In this document: positions 44,014 to 53,751 of the stretch, piece after piece
How the letters are laid out: the number at the start of each line of letters is the position of its first letter
Position numbering within the stretch: position 1 is the first letter of the stretch
Notes under the pieces: model-generated
Told to the model about the DNA's origin: nothing
The model's database searches: none
The model's input: the letters and a program-made list of their open reading frames with translations, nothing else
Source: Treponema socranskii subsp. socranskii VPI DR56BR1116 = ATCC 35536
GTDB lineage: Bacteria; Spirochaetota; Spirochaetia; Treponematales; Treponemataceae
Assembly: GCF_000468115.1 (NCBI RefSeq)
Contig: NZ_AVQI01000084.1
Coordinates: 62,001-126,000 of the forward strand
DNA: 64,000 nucleotides
Reading direction: 5' to 3'
Position numbers and translations under genes: made by a program

Positions 44014-45342
44014 ATGAATCTGAACGATATTCGGGCGAACGCATATAAAAACGGCGCGCGAAAGGGAGAGCGTCCCTCGGATGAGAGTGCGATGAAAGCT
44101 GCGGGGGTGCAGGCGCCGAACGAAGAAGGCAGCGTACGGCTCGCACAATCGGCAACCGGCAGCGGATCGAACAAGCCCTTTGAAGGCGTCAATCGAAAAA
44201 TTGCAAATATTTTTTCCGAAAGCAAAACCTTGTCGAAACAGGCGGCTTTGCAGAACGCAGGTACCGGAAACTTAGGCGGAAACGAAGGGCTTTCTCGTGC
44301 GGCGGACACGCTGAAAAGAGACGGCTTGTTAAAAATACCGGAAAGCTCATCCGGCGACAGCGTGTACCGCCGCGTTGCAAAATTTCTTTTAATAATCGGC
44401 GTCGATGAAGCTGCAAAAGTCATGCGGCACTTGACCGAAGCGCAGACTGAAAAAATCATTCCCGAAATCGCGTCGATCAGGAGAGTTGATCCGAAAGAAG
44501 CGTCCGAAATACTTTCCGAATTCGAAGGCCTGTTAAAACAGGCGCGGCAGAGCGGAGGTGCGGACATCGCGCGGGAAATGCTCGAAAAAGCGTACGGTGC
44601 CGAAAAGGCCGAATCGATGCTGCAAAAGGCGGTTTCGCTCTCGGGCGGAAAACCCTTCGAATACCTCAACACGGCAGACGGCGAGCGCGTGTATTTTTTA
44701 TTAAAAGACGAATCGCCTGCGGTACAGGCGCTCGTGCTCTCTCGCATAAAGCCTGAAAAAGCGGCCGCCGTTATCGGAAAGATGGACGTCGAGGTGAAGC
44801 GCGATGTGATTTCACGCCTTGCGAAAATGCAGCCGGTTTCTCCCGATGTGCTGGCTCGCACCGACAAAGCGATATATGAAAAATCGCTTTCGATTGCTGC
44901 GGAAAAAGCGGAATCGATCGACGGGAGAAGTGCGCTCGCCGAAATCCTCAGGCGCATGCCGCTCGCATCGGAAGACGAAATCATCGAAACGATTTCCGGA
45001 GAAGATGCCGATTTGGCAAACGACATACGGAAACGACTCTTTACGCTCGGAGACGTCGAAAAATCGGACGACCGTTTTATCCAAGAACTTTTGAGATCGA
45101 TGAGCGAAAAAGAGGTCGCCTATCTCATCGCGGGAAAACCCGAACCGTTTCGAAAAAAAATTTTATACAACGTTTCGAAGGGTAGGGGAGATACCGTTCT
45201 CGAAGAAGAACAGCTTGCAAAGCCCATGTCCAAGCGCGACTGCGACGACGTAACCGGAAAATTTTTAGCTGCGATGCGGAGCGCGTATGAACAAGGTACA
45301 TTTAAAATCGACGGCCGGGACGACGGCGAATACGTGGAGTAA
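44014..45342 (+). CDS. fliG: FliG-type flagellar motor switch protein (FliG1-like)
   Basis: A 442-residue protein. After a ~100-residue low-complexity N-terminal extension comes a FliG_N-like domain (VYRRVAKFLLIIGVDEAAKVMRHL, RRVDPKEASEILSEFEGLL), a middle domain, and a FliG_C-like domain (DDRFIQELLRSMSEKEVAYLIAG, RKKILYNVSKGRG, MSKRDCDDVTGKFL). Spirochaetes carry two FliG paralogues; the extended, divergent type is FliG1, which in Borrelia is not the main torque protein. That assignment is inferred. The M16C protease gene begins 3 nt after its stop codon, so both are likely co-transcribed. No Shine-Dalgarno site is seen. Confidence 0.8.
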   Translation: MNLNDIRANAYKNGARKGERPSDESAMKAAGVQAPNEEGSVRLAQSATGSGSNKPFEGVNRKIANIFSESKTLSKQAALQNAGTGNLGGNEGLSRAADTLKRDGLLKIPESSSGDSVYRRVAKFLLIIGVDEAAKVMRHLTEAQTEKIIPEIASIRRVDPKEASEILSEFEGLLKQARQSGGADIAREMLEKAYGAEKAESMLQKAVSLSGGKPFEYLNTADGERVYFLLKDESPAVQALVLSRIKPEKAAAVIGKMDVEVKRDVISRLAKMQPVSPDVLARTDKAIYEKSLSIAAEKAESIDGRSALAEILRRMPLASEDEIIETISGEDADLANDIRKRLFTLGDVEKSDDRFIQELLRSMSEKEVAYLIAGKPEPFRKKILYNVSKGRGDTVLEEEQLAKPMSKRDCDDVTGKFLAAMRSAYEQGTFKIDGRDDGEYVE

Positions 45343-45345
45343 CAG

Positions 45346-48300
45346 TTGAAACAATTTTATAAAGGCTTCGACCTCATATCGATTTCCGATATCCCCGACT
45401 GCGAATCGAAGGGATTGTATCTCCGCCATAAAAAGACGGGACTCGAAATTTTTCACTTAGTAAATAACGATGAAGAAAATCTTTTTGCCTTTGCGTTCCG
45501 TACTCCCGTTGCCGATTCGACGGGAGCTCCGCACATACTCGAACACTCGGTTTTTTGCGGTTCGGAAAAATTTCCGGTCAAAGAACCTTTTGTCAATTTG
45601 ATGAACCAAAGCGTGTACACGTTTTTAAATGCGATGACCTATCCCGATAAGACGGTGTATCCTGCGAGTTCGGCAAACGAAAAAGATTATTTTCATTTGA
45701 TGGACGTATATGCCGATGCGGTATTTTTTCCCTTGTTAAAAAAAGAAACCTTTTATCAGGAAGGGCACCGCCTTGAAGAAGACGGAAAGGGCGGCTATTC
45801 GATTCAGGGCGTCGTGTATAACGAAATGAAAGGAAATTATTCGTCGTTCAATTCCGTCGCTTTCGACGAACAATTCAAAAGCCTGTTTTCCGGTACCTGC
45901 TATGCAAACGATTCCGGCGGCGATCCTCTCGTCATCCCGTCATTTACCTATGAGCGGTTTAGAAATTTTCATCGCTCGTATTACAGTCCGGCGAATTGTC
46001 TTTTATTTTTATACGGAAATATAAAAACGGAAACGCAGCTCGATTTTATGCAGCAAAGCTTTTTCGATCGCCTCGAAAAAATCTATCCGATTCCCGCCGT
46101 TCCGAAAAGTTTTCCCGCGTTCGGAGAAAACTTCCGAAAGCTTGAAGAGCCGAAAGCGATGAGTGAAGAAGCGATCGTCTATGCAGCCGGCCCGGCATCG
46201 GACGCGAAAAAATCGAACGTAACGCTCAACTGGCGATACGGACTTTCGTCGAATATCGACGATACGATGGAAGTGATTTTTTTGCTGCAGCTTCTCGCAG
46301 GAAACGACAGCTCTCCGGTCGCAAAGGCCTTGACCGATTCGCGTTTGGGCGAACGGCTCGCCGTAGGCGGAGGCGCCGAAGCGTTTTGTCAAATGCTCTA
46401 TTTCGGTTTGAGCGGCGTCGATAAAAAAGATGCCGATGCGGTAAAAAAATTAATAATTTCTACGCTTGTCGATTTGTGCGAAAACGGCATTCCGAAAAAC
46501 GATATCGATGCGGCAGTCCTTGCCGTCGATTTTGCAAACCGCGAAGTCGTTCGCGTGCGGGGAGATCCTTTTTCTCTCGAACTCGCCGATCGTGCACTGA
46601 ACGGCTGGAACTACGGTGCATCTCCCGCATCGACGCTCGGCTACCGCTCAGCTTTCGATAAGGTCAAGCGAAAAATCGCCGCCGATAAAAACTATATCGC
46701 GTCTCTCATACGACGCGTTTTTTTGGACAACACCGCCCGCTCTTTCGTCGTCGTAACGCCCGAAGCGTCATTCTTAAAACAACGTGCGAAAAAAGAGAGG
46801 GAGCTTATCGCGTCTCTTGCAAAAGGCGCGGATGCCGGTGAAGTGCGGCGGAACACCGAAGCGCTGCACGCCTACCAAAAACGGAAAGAGACGGAAAAGG
46901 AGACTGCGTGCATTCCGCACATTCTTCCGTCGGATTTGAAAAAGAAAGTCGAGCCGATTGCAACCGACGTGTCGTCATGCTTAGGAGCGGACGGAAGCGA
47001 AGTAGCGCTTTTTGTAAACCGTGAAGCGACGGGCGGTATTGTCTATATCGATGTGTGCTATCCTGCCGATGCGCTTCCCGTCGGCGCATATCCGTATATT
47101 CCGGCCTTTGCCGCCTGTGCGACGAATACCGGCTGGAACGGAAAAAAATGGGACGAGTGCGCTGCCGCCGCTTCCCTGTGCTCGGGCGATATGGGAGTGC
47201 GCACGCTGACGGGCGACTCGTATAAAAGCGCGTATGCGCAAAAGGCGGCCTCTTCGGTTCGCGACAAACACTATATCGGCCGCGATTGGCTTTCGTTCAG
47301 CATCAAGCTGCCCGTCGAAAAAACGGATGAAGCGCTCGCGCTTTTCGGAGAAGCAATCGCGTTTACGGCATTTTCGGATGAAAAGCGGGTCAAAACGATT
47401 TTGGACGAAATGAAAAACGATATCCGTTCGTCCGTCATTCCCTCCGGTTCGCGCTACGCAAAACTCAGAGCGTCGCGGAATCTCGGAAGGTCTTCCGCCG
47501 TCGAAGAAGCGTGGGGAGGCGTCGCGCAGGTTTTGACGATCGAAAAGATCTGCAAAGAAAATCCCGGTTCGGTCGGAAATCGTTTTTCCGATATGGCAAA
47601 ATCGATTCGAAATGCGGGAGGTCTTATTCACATTACGGCCGACGAAGCGTCGCTTAAAACCGTGCTTCCGCGCATTCCCGAATTCGCACGGAAGGCCGGC
47701 TTGCACGCGCTCTCGCCGCTTGTCCGCCCGGAAAACGGTGAATACTATGCGCTTGTAAAAACGGCCGGCGAAGGGGAAGACGAACGCTTTGAAACGTGTA
47801 CGCTTTCATCGCAAGTCGGCTATGCAGCGCAGTCGGTATATCTCGGCGGGCTGACGATGCGGGAAAAAGCGGCGCTTACGGTGCTCTGTCACTGGATGCG
47901 CGGCAATATCCTTTGGGAGCGCATACGGACAACCGGCGGCGCATACGGTGCATCGGCGCTCTTTGATATTTCAACTGAAATCTTTTCGATGAGTACCTAC
48001 CGTGATCCGTCTCCGCTTGAATCGATAAAAACGTTTAAAAGCTGCCTCGATGACGTGTGTGCTATGCGTTTCAGCGATACCGATGTTTCCCGCGCGGTGA
48101 CGGGAACTTACGGAGACGTGACGAAGCCTCAGTCGCCTCAATCGCGCGGTGCGCGCGGGTTTTTGCGAAAGCTTTATGCGATGACTCATGAAGAATGGAG
48201 CGAATATATAGCGGCGATCCTTTCGGTCGATGCCGCTTCTTTGCATACGGCAGCCGAAAACGCCCGCGCGATCGCAGGCGGGAATACTGCGGTAATCTGC

Positions 48301-48348
48301 GATAAATCGGTAAAAGGCACTGGCTTTATTATCGATTTGTCGCTATAA
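45346..48348 (+). CDS. M16C-family metalloprotease (PreP/insulinase-like)
   Basis: A 1000-residue zinc protease of the pitrilysin superfamily. The inverted zinc motif HxxEH is at residues 63-67 (APHILEHSVF), and the third ligand Glu lies in the VVYNEMKGNYSS segment downstream. The length and the four-domain clam shell fit the M16C group, which degrades peptides such as targeting sequences. The start is TTG 45346 with GGAG 8 nt upstream, next to the fliG stop codon. No signal peptide is visible, so it is probably cytoplasmic. Confidence 0.93.
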   Translation: MKQFYKGFDLISISDIPDCESKGLYLRHKKTGLEIFHLVNNDEENLFAFAFRTPVADSTGAPHILEHSVFCGSEKFPVKEPFVNLMNQSVYTFLNAMTYPDKTVYPASSANEKDYFHLMDVYADAVFFPLLKKETFYQEGHRLEEDGKGGYSIQGVVYNEMKGNYSSFNSVAFDEQFKSLFSGTCYANDSGGDPLVIPSFTYERFRNFHRSYYSPANCLLFLYGNIKTETQLDFMQQSFFDRLEKIYPIPAVPKSFPAFGENFRKLEEPKAMSEEAIVYAAGPASDAKKSNVTLNWRYGLSSNIDDTMEVIFLLQLLAGNDSSPVAKALTDSRLGERLAVGGGAEAFCQMLYFGLSGVDKKDADAVKKLIISTLVDLCENGIPKNDIDAAVLAVDFANREVVRVRGDPFSLELADRALNGWNYGASPASTLGYRSAFDKVKRKIAADKNYIASLIRRVFLDNTARSFVVVTPEASFLKQRAKKERELIASLAKGADAGEVRRNTEALHAYQKRKETEKETACIPHILPSDLKKKVEPIATDVSSCLGADGSEVALFVNREATGGIVYIDVCYPADALPVGAYPYIPAFAACATNTGWNGKKWDECAAAASLCSGDMGVRTLTGDSYKSAYAQKAASSVRDKHYIGRDWLSFSIKLPVEKTDEALALFGEAIAFTAFSDEKRVKTILDEMKNDIRSSVIPSGSRYAKLRASRNLGRSSAVEEAWGGVAQVLTIEKICKENPGSVGNRFSDMAKSIRNAGGLIHITADEASLKTVLPRIPEFARKAGLHALSPLVRPENGEYYALVKTAGEGEDERFETCTLSSQVGYAAQSVYLGGLTMREKAALTVLCHWMRGNILWERIRTTGGAYGASALFDISTEIFSMSTYRDPSPLESIKTFKSCLDDVCAMRFSDTDVSRAVTGTYGDVTKPQSPQSRGARGFLRKLYAMTHEEWSEYIAAILSVDAASLHTAAENARAIAGGNTAVICDKSVKGTGFIIDLSL

Positions 48349-48369
48349 TATTCAAAACGAGGTGCTGTT

Positions 48370-48591
48370 ATGATGGACAAAAAGACAAAAGAATGCATAC
48401 GGATGCTGCGCAATCTCGTCTCCGACGTGCAGGGCGCGCCGTATCCCGGTGATGATATAAAGTCGGAACTGTATACGATATGGTATGAACACGCACAGCG
48501 CGCTGCAGTCGAATGCTTTGAATTTCTCGACGCCAATTTTCCGCGCGACAAAAAAGCGATTACCAAGAGCATCGAAAAAATTCTCGGATAA
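48370..48591 (+). CDS. Small conserved-looking hypothetical protein
   Basis: A 73-residue soluble protein, mainly helical. It has paired charged residues, a central PYPGDD turn and a WYEHAQRAAVECFEFL helix. GAGG lies about 9 nt upstream of the ATG. It sits 21 nt after the protease gene and 20 nt before the tocopherol-cyclase-like gene, so it is probably part of this operon. No family is recognised. Confidence 0.65.
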   Translation: MMDKKTKECIRMLRNLVSDVQGAPYPGDDIKSELYTIWYEHAQRAAVECFEFLDANFPRDKKAITKSIEKILG

Positions 48592-48611
48592 TGTAAGGCC
48601 GGAGATTTGTG

Positions 48612-49781
48612 ATGACAGCTCCGAAAAAAATTATTAATTTCAGCAGATGGAAGCCGCACTCTTCGCTTAAAAAAAACGGTGTCGTGTGGACTCGCTATAT
48701 CTTTACCGGCATCGACAGCGTATCCGGTGCAGAGCAGTTGTTTTTTGTAGAATGGGAAATGCTCAACGCGGGCCTTTCTCCGGACGAAAGCGTACTCGGT
48801 TTTAAACCGCGTACGGCGATATCTGAAGATGATTTGCAGTATGCGCTTGCGGGAACGGAAGCCGCATTCAATCTCCGATCCGAATCGATCGTAACGCCGT
48901 CGTACGTCGCCGTGCGTGCGGGAACCTTCGGTGTAAAACCGAAACAGATTTGCAGCTATTATGCCCTCAAAGACGTTACAGGTGGATTTCGGCTTTCTCC
49001 GATTACCGTCGGAAACTGTTCGTTCGGTGAGGAAAAGATTTCCGGCTCTCTTTCGCGTACGACAAAAGAGCGTGCAGCCCGACCCGAATACTTTTGCGAT
49101 GCGGGCGAGATTTCGTGGGATCTGCGCTGTGAAATCCGAAAGCAGTTTTCCGCCGGCTATAAAAAAAGTTCGGAGAGATGGATTCCCGTAGGAGCGCGTA
49201 CGGCGTTTTCGGGAAGCATTACGCTCGACGGCCGCGAGTTCAGCGTACTCCCGAAAAAATCCTACGGTTATATCGACGTGCATTTTCTCCGTACCTTTCC
49301 CGCCCCTTATTTTCATATCTCGTCGTCGAATTTGACGAGCCGCATCAGCGGAAAGGCGCTGTTCGATTCGAGCTTTACAGTACAGGGAATCTTCGAAGAC
49401 AGCCTTGCCCTCGCGCTGGAGTTTGAAAATACGGACATCGCGCTTGAGGCGAAAAAAAGAAGTGCATCGGAAAAAATTTTGTGGGACTGTACCGAAATGC
49501 CTGCCGACGAAGAGGGCGAGCGGCTGCATTGGTCGGTGAGCGCCGATACGAAAAAATGGGTTATCGATATCGATATCGTATGTCACACGTCGAAACTCTT
49601 TGTGCGCAATATCGAACTTCCCGAAGGAAACCGAAAAGTGCTCAAACTGCTTGCGGGCGGAAGCGGAACGGGAGAAATCAAATTGTACCGCCGCATCGGC
49701 AAAAGCCTTGAAATAATCGAAGACGCGCACGTCGCTTTTGCGCTTTGCGAATTCGGGCAAGCCGAAGACGGCGAAATCTGA
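48612..49781 (+). CDS. Tocopherol-cyclase-like beta-barrel protein
   Basis: A 389-residue protein. It is rich in beta strands with motifs that recall the tocopherol cyclase/CrtC-like families (WKPHSSLKKNGVVWTRYIF, SPITVGNCSFG, SGSITLDGREFSVLPKKSYGYIDVHF, PYFHISSSNL). In bacteria that make no tocopherol these proteins have no known role. There is no signal peptide. The start ATG 48612 has GGAG 7 nt upstream; a GTG at 48609 lies next to it. Confidence 0.6.
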   Translation: MTAPKKIINFSRWKPHSSLKKNGVVWTRYIFTGIDSVSGAEQLFFVEWEMLNAGLSPDESVLGFKPRTAISEDDLQYALAGTEAAFNLRSESIVTPSYVAVRAGTFGVKPKQICSYYALKDVTGGFRLSPITVGNCSFGEEKISGSLSRTTKERAARPEYFCDAGEISWDLRCEIRKQFSAGYKKSSERWIPVGARTAFSGSITLDGREFSVLPKKSYGYIDVHFLRTFPAPYFHISSSNLTSRISGKALFDSSFTVQGIFEDSLALALEFENTDIALEAKKRSASEKILWDCTEMPADEEGERLHWSVSADTKKWVIDIDIVCHTSKLFVRNIELPEGNRKVLKLLAGGSGTGEIKLYRRIGKSLEIIEDAHVAFALCEFGQAEDGEI

Positions 49782-49859
49782 ACGCAGCCGTCTTCTATTA
49801 TAAAACTGATGTGGCTGATAAGTATGTCAGCATTGCAATAAAACAGCTGGTTTTTTCAG

Positions 49860-49887
49860 TAAATCATGCTATAATAAACATGATTTA
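49860..49887. promoter_or_regulatory. Operator palindrome around the -10 box of the VapBC-type operon
   Basis: TAAATCATG (49860-49868) and CATGATTTA (49879-49887) are perfect 9-bp inverted repeats. A consensus TATAAT (49870-49875) lies in the spacer, so a bound repressor would block the promoter directly. Confidence 0.65.
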
Positions 49888-49905
49888 TTGAAAATGGAGG
49901 TCTTT

Positions 49906-50100
49906 ATGGTCTCGACTGCATTGAAAGAAAAAGCGATGGATTATTTTACGCTTCTTGATGATGAAAAGGCTCAAATGGTTATTTCATATATGGAATCGTT
50001 TGATTATCCGGCAAAAACAAAAAAGAAATCTTTAGCAGACTTAAAAGGTAAAATTCAATTTTCAGATGATTATGACTACAAAGCTATGCGGAGTGTATAA
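49906..50100 (+). CDS. Antitoxin of a VapBC-type module
   Basis: A 64-residue protein. The N-terminal helices (STALKEKAMDYFTLLDDEKAQMVISYMESF) would form the DNA-binding or dimer part, and the basic then acidic tail (KTKKKSLADLKGKIQF...DYDYKAMRSV) resembles toxin-binding tails of VapB-like antitoxins. GGAGG lies 5 nt before the ATG. Its stop codon overlaps the toxin start by 1 nt (TAATG). The antitoxin family is not recognised exactly; context and the operator palindrome support the call. Confidence 0.78.
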   Translation: MVSTALKEKAMDYFTLLDDEKAQMVISYMESFDYPAKTKKKSLADLKGKIQFSDDYDYKAMRSV

Positions 50101-50501
50101 TGATTCTTGTGGACACTTCAGTTTTTATAAATTATTTCAAGGGAAGAGAAACTAAAGGAATAAAATTTCTCGATAATTTGATACAAAGTGAAGAGCCTTT
50201 CTGTATTAATGAGTTTATTTATCAGGAAATTTTGCAAGGTTCAAAAGATGAAAAAGAATTTTCAACCTTAAAATCTTATTTGAAATATATCCCCTTGTAT
50301 TCGCTTAAACTTGGCGTACAATCATTTGAAAATGCCGCCCAATTGAATTTTAGATGCCGAAGAAAAGGCATTACAATCTGCAGCACAATAGATTTGCTTA
50401 TTGCAGAAACTGCGATTGAGAATAACATTGCTCTTTTGCATGATGATGAAGATTACGTAAATATGTCGAAAGTCATTACTGAACTTAAACTCGCTGTATA
50501 A
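50100..50501 (+). CDS. vapC: VapC-type PIN-domain toxin
   Basis: A 133-residue PIN-domain RNase. The acidic active-site residues are in place: Asp5 (ILVDTSVFINYF), the Glu in the FIYQEILQG helix, Asp in STIDLLIAETA and the late DDEDY segment. VapC toxins usually cleave tRNA or rRNA. It is translationally coupled to the antitoxin and looks intact, unlike the PIN remnant near 17.6 kb. Confidence 0.92.
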   Translation: MILVDTSVFINYFKGRETKGIKFLDNLIQSEEPFCINEFIYQEILQGSKDEKEFSTLKSYLKYIPLYSLKLGVQSFENAAQLNFRCRRKGITICSTIDLLIAETAIENNIALLHDDEDYVNMSKVITELKLAV

Positions 50502-50574
50502 TGGCTAACACGAAGTTCAATGCCTACACCGCAGTCAAGCTGCAGTGCGATTTCGATTACGGTTTGCCGCGGCA

Positions 50575-50650
50575 CTTGCAACGAACGCGAAGCGCGAAGT
50601 TCCCCGCACAACCTTGCAACGAGCACGGAGTGCGAAGTTCCCCGCGCAAA
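50575..50650 (+). repeat. Tandem 38-bp repeat before clpB
   Basis: Two copies (50575-50612 and 50613-50650) share CTTGCAACGA and GCGAAGTTCCCCGC. The middle differs but keeps spacing. A third, weaker copy is at 24082-24119. The rest of the gap 50502-50781 holds no convincing gene; a frame from 50501 reads through the repeats and is Cys/Arg-rich. Confidence 0.75.
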
Positions 50651-50781
50651 CGGCAGGACTGTTGCTGCCGGGAGTGTCGCCGATTTTTTATGTGCACTCT
50701 ATTTTTTAGGGAATACAATTTCCTATATCGTTGTCATAGTAAATTCTTGCTTTATTCGCAATTCGTGAGTATGTTTAAAGC

Positions 50782-53367
50782 ATGGATTACGAACATTTTA
50801 CACTTAAAACGCAGGATGCGCTGCAGCAGGCGAGCGCTCTTGCTCAGCAAAAAGATCACAGTGAAATAGGACTCGAACATATACTCGACGCGCTTTTAAA
50901 GCAAAAGGACGGTATCGTCCTGCCCCTTGTCGAGCGTATCGGCGTGCCTGTCGAAACGCTGCTTCGAGAAAACGATGCATTGCTCGCTTCTTACCCGACG
51001 GTGAGGGGTAACGTGCAGATGTCGCTTTCATCCGAAGCGCAAAAAGCGCTTGCAAAAGCCGAAAAAGCGATGGCGGATTTGCACGACGAATATCTTTCGA
51101 CCGAGCATATATTCCTTGCGATGAGTGAATCGGACGGGCGTACGGGCGATATGCTACGAAGGCACGGTATCGACCGTAAAGCGGTTTTGGACGCACTGAA
51201 AGCCGTGCGCGGCAATCAGCAGGTAACCGGTAACGATCCCGAATCTTCGATGCGCTCGCTCGAAAAATTTTGCCGTGATTTGACCTCTCTTGCACGTCAA
51301 GATAAAATCGATCCGGTTATCGGACGCGACGAAGAGATAAGGCGCGTCATGCAAGTGCTCTGCCGCCGCACGAAAAACAACCCGGTGCTCATCGGAGAGC
51401 CGGGCGTCGGAAAAACCGCCATCGTCGAAGGACTTGCGAGACGCATCGCGGCGGGAGATGTTCCCGAAAGTTTGAAAAACAAGCGCCTCCTCGCCCTCGA
51501 TTTGGGTTCTCTTGTCGCAGGCGCGAAATTCCGCGGGGAATTCGAAGAGCGGCTTAAAGCCGTCATCACGGAAGTGCAAAAAAGTCAAGGACAGATCGTG
51601 CTCTTTATCGACGAACTGCATACGATCGTCGGTGCGGGCGCGTCCGAAGGTTCTATGGACGCTTCGAATTTATTAAAACCGGTGCTCGCTCGCGGAGAGC
51701 TTCGGGCGATCGGAGCGACGACGCTCGACGAATATCGGAAATACATCGAAAAAGATGCGGCGCTCGAACGGCGCTTTCAGCCGGTTTATTGCTCGGAACC
51801 GTCGGTCGAAGATACGATCGCGATTCTTCGCGGCCTGCGCGAAAAATACGAAATTCACCACGGCGTGCGGATCGACGACGAAGCGCTTGTCGCGGCGGCA
51901 GTCCTCAGCAACCGCTATATCACGAACCGCTTTATGCCCGACAAAGCGATCGACCTCGTCGACGAAGCGATGAGCCGGCTCAAAATGGAAATCGAAAGCC
52001 AGCCGACCGAGCTCGATCAAATCGAACGGAAGATCATGCAGTTGTCCATCGAAAAACAGTCGCTCGCAAAAGAAGACGACGAAGCGTCGAAAGAGCGGCT
52101 CGCAAAACTCGAAAAAGAACTCGCCGATCTTTCGGCGAAGCGCGATGCGATGAAGCTCCAGTGGCAAAATGAAAAAGCCGATATCAACAAGAGCCGCGAT
52201 ATCAAAGAAAAACTCGAACAGGCGCGCTTCAATGAAGAAAAATATACGCGCGAAGGAAACCTTGCGAAAGCCGCCGAATTGAAGTACAGCATTATCCCCG
52301 ATCTGCAAAAGAAGCTTTCCGCCGCAGTGGAAGCCGGCAGCAAAAAAGAGGGCGGACGCGAATCGCTTTTGCGGCAGGAAGTGACCGAAGAAGACATCGC
52401 GCGCGTCGTCAGCGAATGGACGGGAATCCCCGTCGCAAAGATGTTGTCGAGCGAAAAGCAAAAATATTTGCAGCTCGAATCCGTGCTGCATAAGCGCGTT
52501 ATCGGACAAAACGATGCGGTACAGGTCGTCTCCGACGCGATCCGCAGAAACCGTTCCGGCTTGAGCGATCCGAATCGCCCGCTCGGAAGCTTTTTGTTTA
52601 TCGGTCCGACCGGCGTCGGAAAAACCGAACTTGCAAAAACGCTTGCGGACTTTTTGTTCAACGATGAAAAATCGCTTACGCGAATCGATATGAGCGAATA
52701 TATGGAAAAGTTTTCCGTTTCGCGTCTGATCGGCGCTCCTCCGGGATACGTCGGCTACGATGAAGGCGGACAGCTTACCGAAGCGGTGCGCCGCCGTCCG
52801 TACAGCGTCGTGCTTTTCGACGAAATCGAAAAAGCGCATCCCGACGTATTCAACGTGCTGCTCCAAGTGCTCGACGACGGACGTTTGACCGACGGACAGG
52901 GGCGCCTCGTCGACTTCAAAAATACGATCATCATCATGACGAGCAACCTCGGAAGCGATGTGATCCTCGACGCCGATACGCCAGAAAAAATGCACGACGC
53001 GCGAATAAAAGTGAGCGAGATGCTCAAATCGACGTTCCGCCCCGAATTTTTAAACCGCATCGACGAAATCGTCATGTTCGGCCGCCTCGATCAAAGCTGT
53101 ATTTCGGGCATCGTCAAAAACCAGCTCGAGCGCGTATCGCACAGGCTCGACGACAGACGAATTAAAATCACGTTCGACGACAAAGCCGTCGCTTTCCTCG
53201 CCGATAAGGGATACGATCCCGCGTTCGGTGCGCGGCCGGTAAAGCGAGCGATTCAAACCTACGTGGAAAATCCGCTTGCAAAAGAGCTGCTCGAAGGAAA
53301 GTTTTCCGACGGGGCTGCGATCAAAGTGACGGCAAAACCGGAGGCAAGCGGACTTTCGTTTGAGTGA
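50782..53367 (+). CDS. clpB: Disaggregase chaperone ClpB
   Basis: An 861-residue Hsp100 chaperone that works with DnaK to dissolve aggregates. It has the N-terminal Clp repeat domain (~1-145), first AAA+ domain (Walker [10 protein letters not shown], Walker [14 protein letters not shown]), the coiled-coil middle domain (~400-530) that marks ClpB, and the second AAA+ domain (Walker [10 protein letters not shown], pore loop GYVGYDEGG, sensor GARPVKRAI). Only a weak ribosome site is seen. No CIRCE element is recognisable upstream. It ends the GC-richer part of the window. Confidence 0.97.
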   Translation: MDYEHFTLKTQDALQQASALAQQKDHSEIGLEHILDALLKQKDGIVLPLVERIGVPVETLLRENDALLASYPTVRGNVQMSLSSEAQKALAKAEKAMADLHDEYLSTEHIFLAMSESDGRTGDMLRRHGIDRKAVLDALKAVRGNQQVTGNDPESSMRSLEKFCRDLTSLARQDKIDPVIGRDEEIRRVMQVLCRRTKNNPVLIGEPGVGKTAIVEGLARRIAAGDVPESLKNKRLLALDLGSLVAGAKFRGEFEERLKAVITEVQKSQGQIVLFIDELHTIVGAGASEGSMDASNLLKPVLARGELRAIGATTLDEYRKYIEKDAALERRFQPVYCSEPSVEDTIAILRGLREKYEIHHGVRIDDEALVAAAVLSNRYITNRFMPDKAIDLVDEAMSRLKMEIESQPTELDQIERKIMQLSIEKQSLAKEDDEASKERLAKLEKELADLSAKRDAMKLQWQNEKADINKSRDIKEKLEQARFNEEKYTREGNLAKAAELKYSIIPDLQKKLSAAVEAGSKKEGGRESLLRQEVTEEDIARVVSEWTGIPVAKMLSSEKQKYLQLESVLHKRVIGQNDAVQVVSDAIRRNRSGLSDPNRPLGSFLFIGPTGVGKTELAKTLADFLFNDEKSLTRIDMSEYMEKFSVSRLIGAPPGYVGYDEGGQLTEAVRRRPYSVVLFDEIEKAHPDVFNVLLQVLDDGRLTDGQGRLVDFKNTIIIMTSNLGSDVILDADTPEKMHDARIKVSEMLKSTFRPEFLNRIDEIVMFGRLDQSCISGIVKNQLERVSHRLDDRRIKITFDDKAVAFLADKGYDPAFGARPVKRAIQTYVENPLAKELLEGKFSDGAAIKVTAKPEASGLSFE

Positions 53368-53493
53368 CGGAAGCGTGTGCGCGGCGTAAATGTGCACGAC
53401 GTGCCGGCATGAAGCGACGGCGTAACAGATGCAGACGAACTGACGGTTGAGCGAGGCGATAAGTTAGTCTTTCGGAATCTGCGTTCGGGCGGA

Positions 53494-53535
53494 AGGGGCT
53501 GTCAAAAAGATAAGCGACTTTTGAGGCAGCCCTTG
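53494..53535. other. Large imperfect hairpin, possible IS end or terminator
   Basis: AAGGGGCTGTCAAAAAG (53494-53510) pairs imperfectly with CTTTTGAGGCAGCCCTT (53519-53535) around an 8-nt loop. The arms resemble insertion-sequence terminal repeats of the GGCTGTCTCAAAA kind. No transposase gene is present. No T-run follows, so it is a weak terminator candidate for clpB. Confidence 0.5.
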
Positions 53536-53751
53536 CTTTAGTCAACGATGTATTTATTAAAACAGCATCTCTGTGTGAAGCTGCGTCGTATCGCGTAAAA
53601 GAGAATCGATCGACTCGTTCAGCGTTAAAATAAATCAGAAGAGTTTTATGGAGTGTTGAGAGATTAATGCCCTGAGCCGGCTTTACAAAGACGAAGTCGA
53701 CTGATATAGTTGTATTATAGAAAGTTAAATGATAAGTAATTGTGACGAACG

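Noticed and set aside
50501-50869. 122-codon frame after vapC
   Set aside because: It runs through the 38-bp repeats and into clpB, is rich in Cys and Arg, and has no family resemblance; treated as non-coding.
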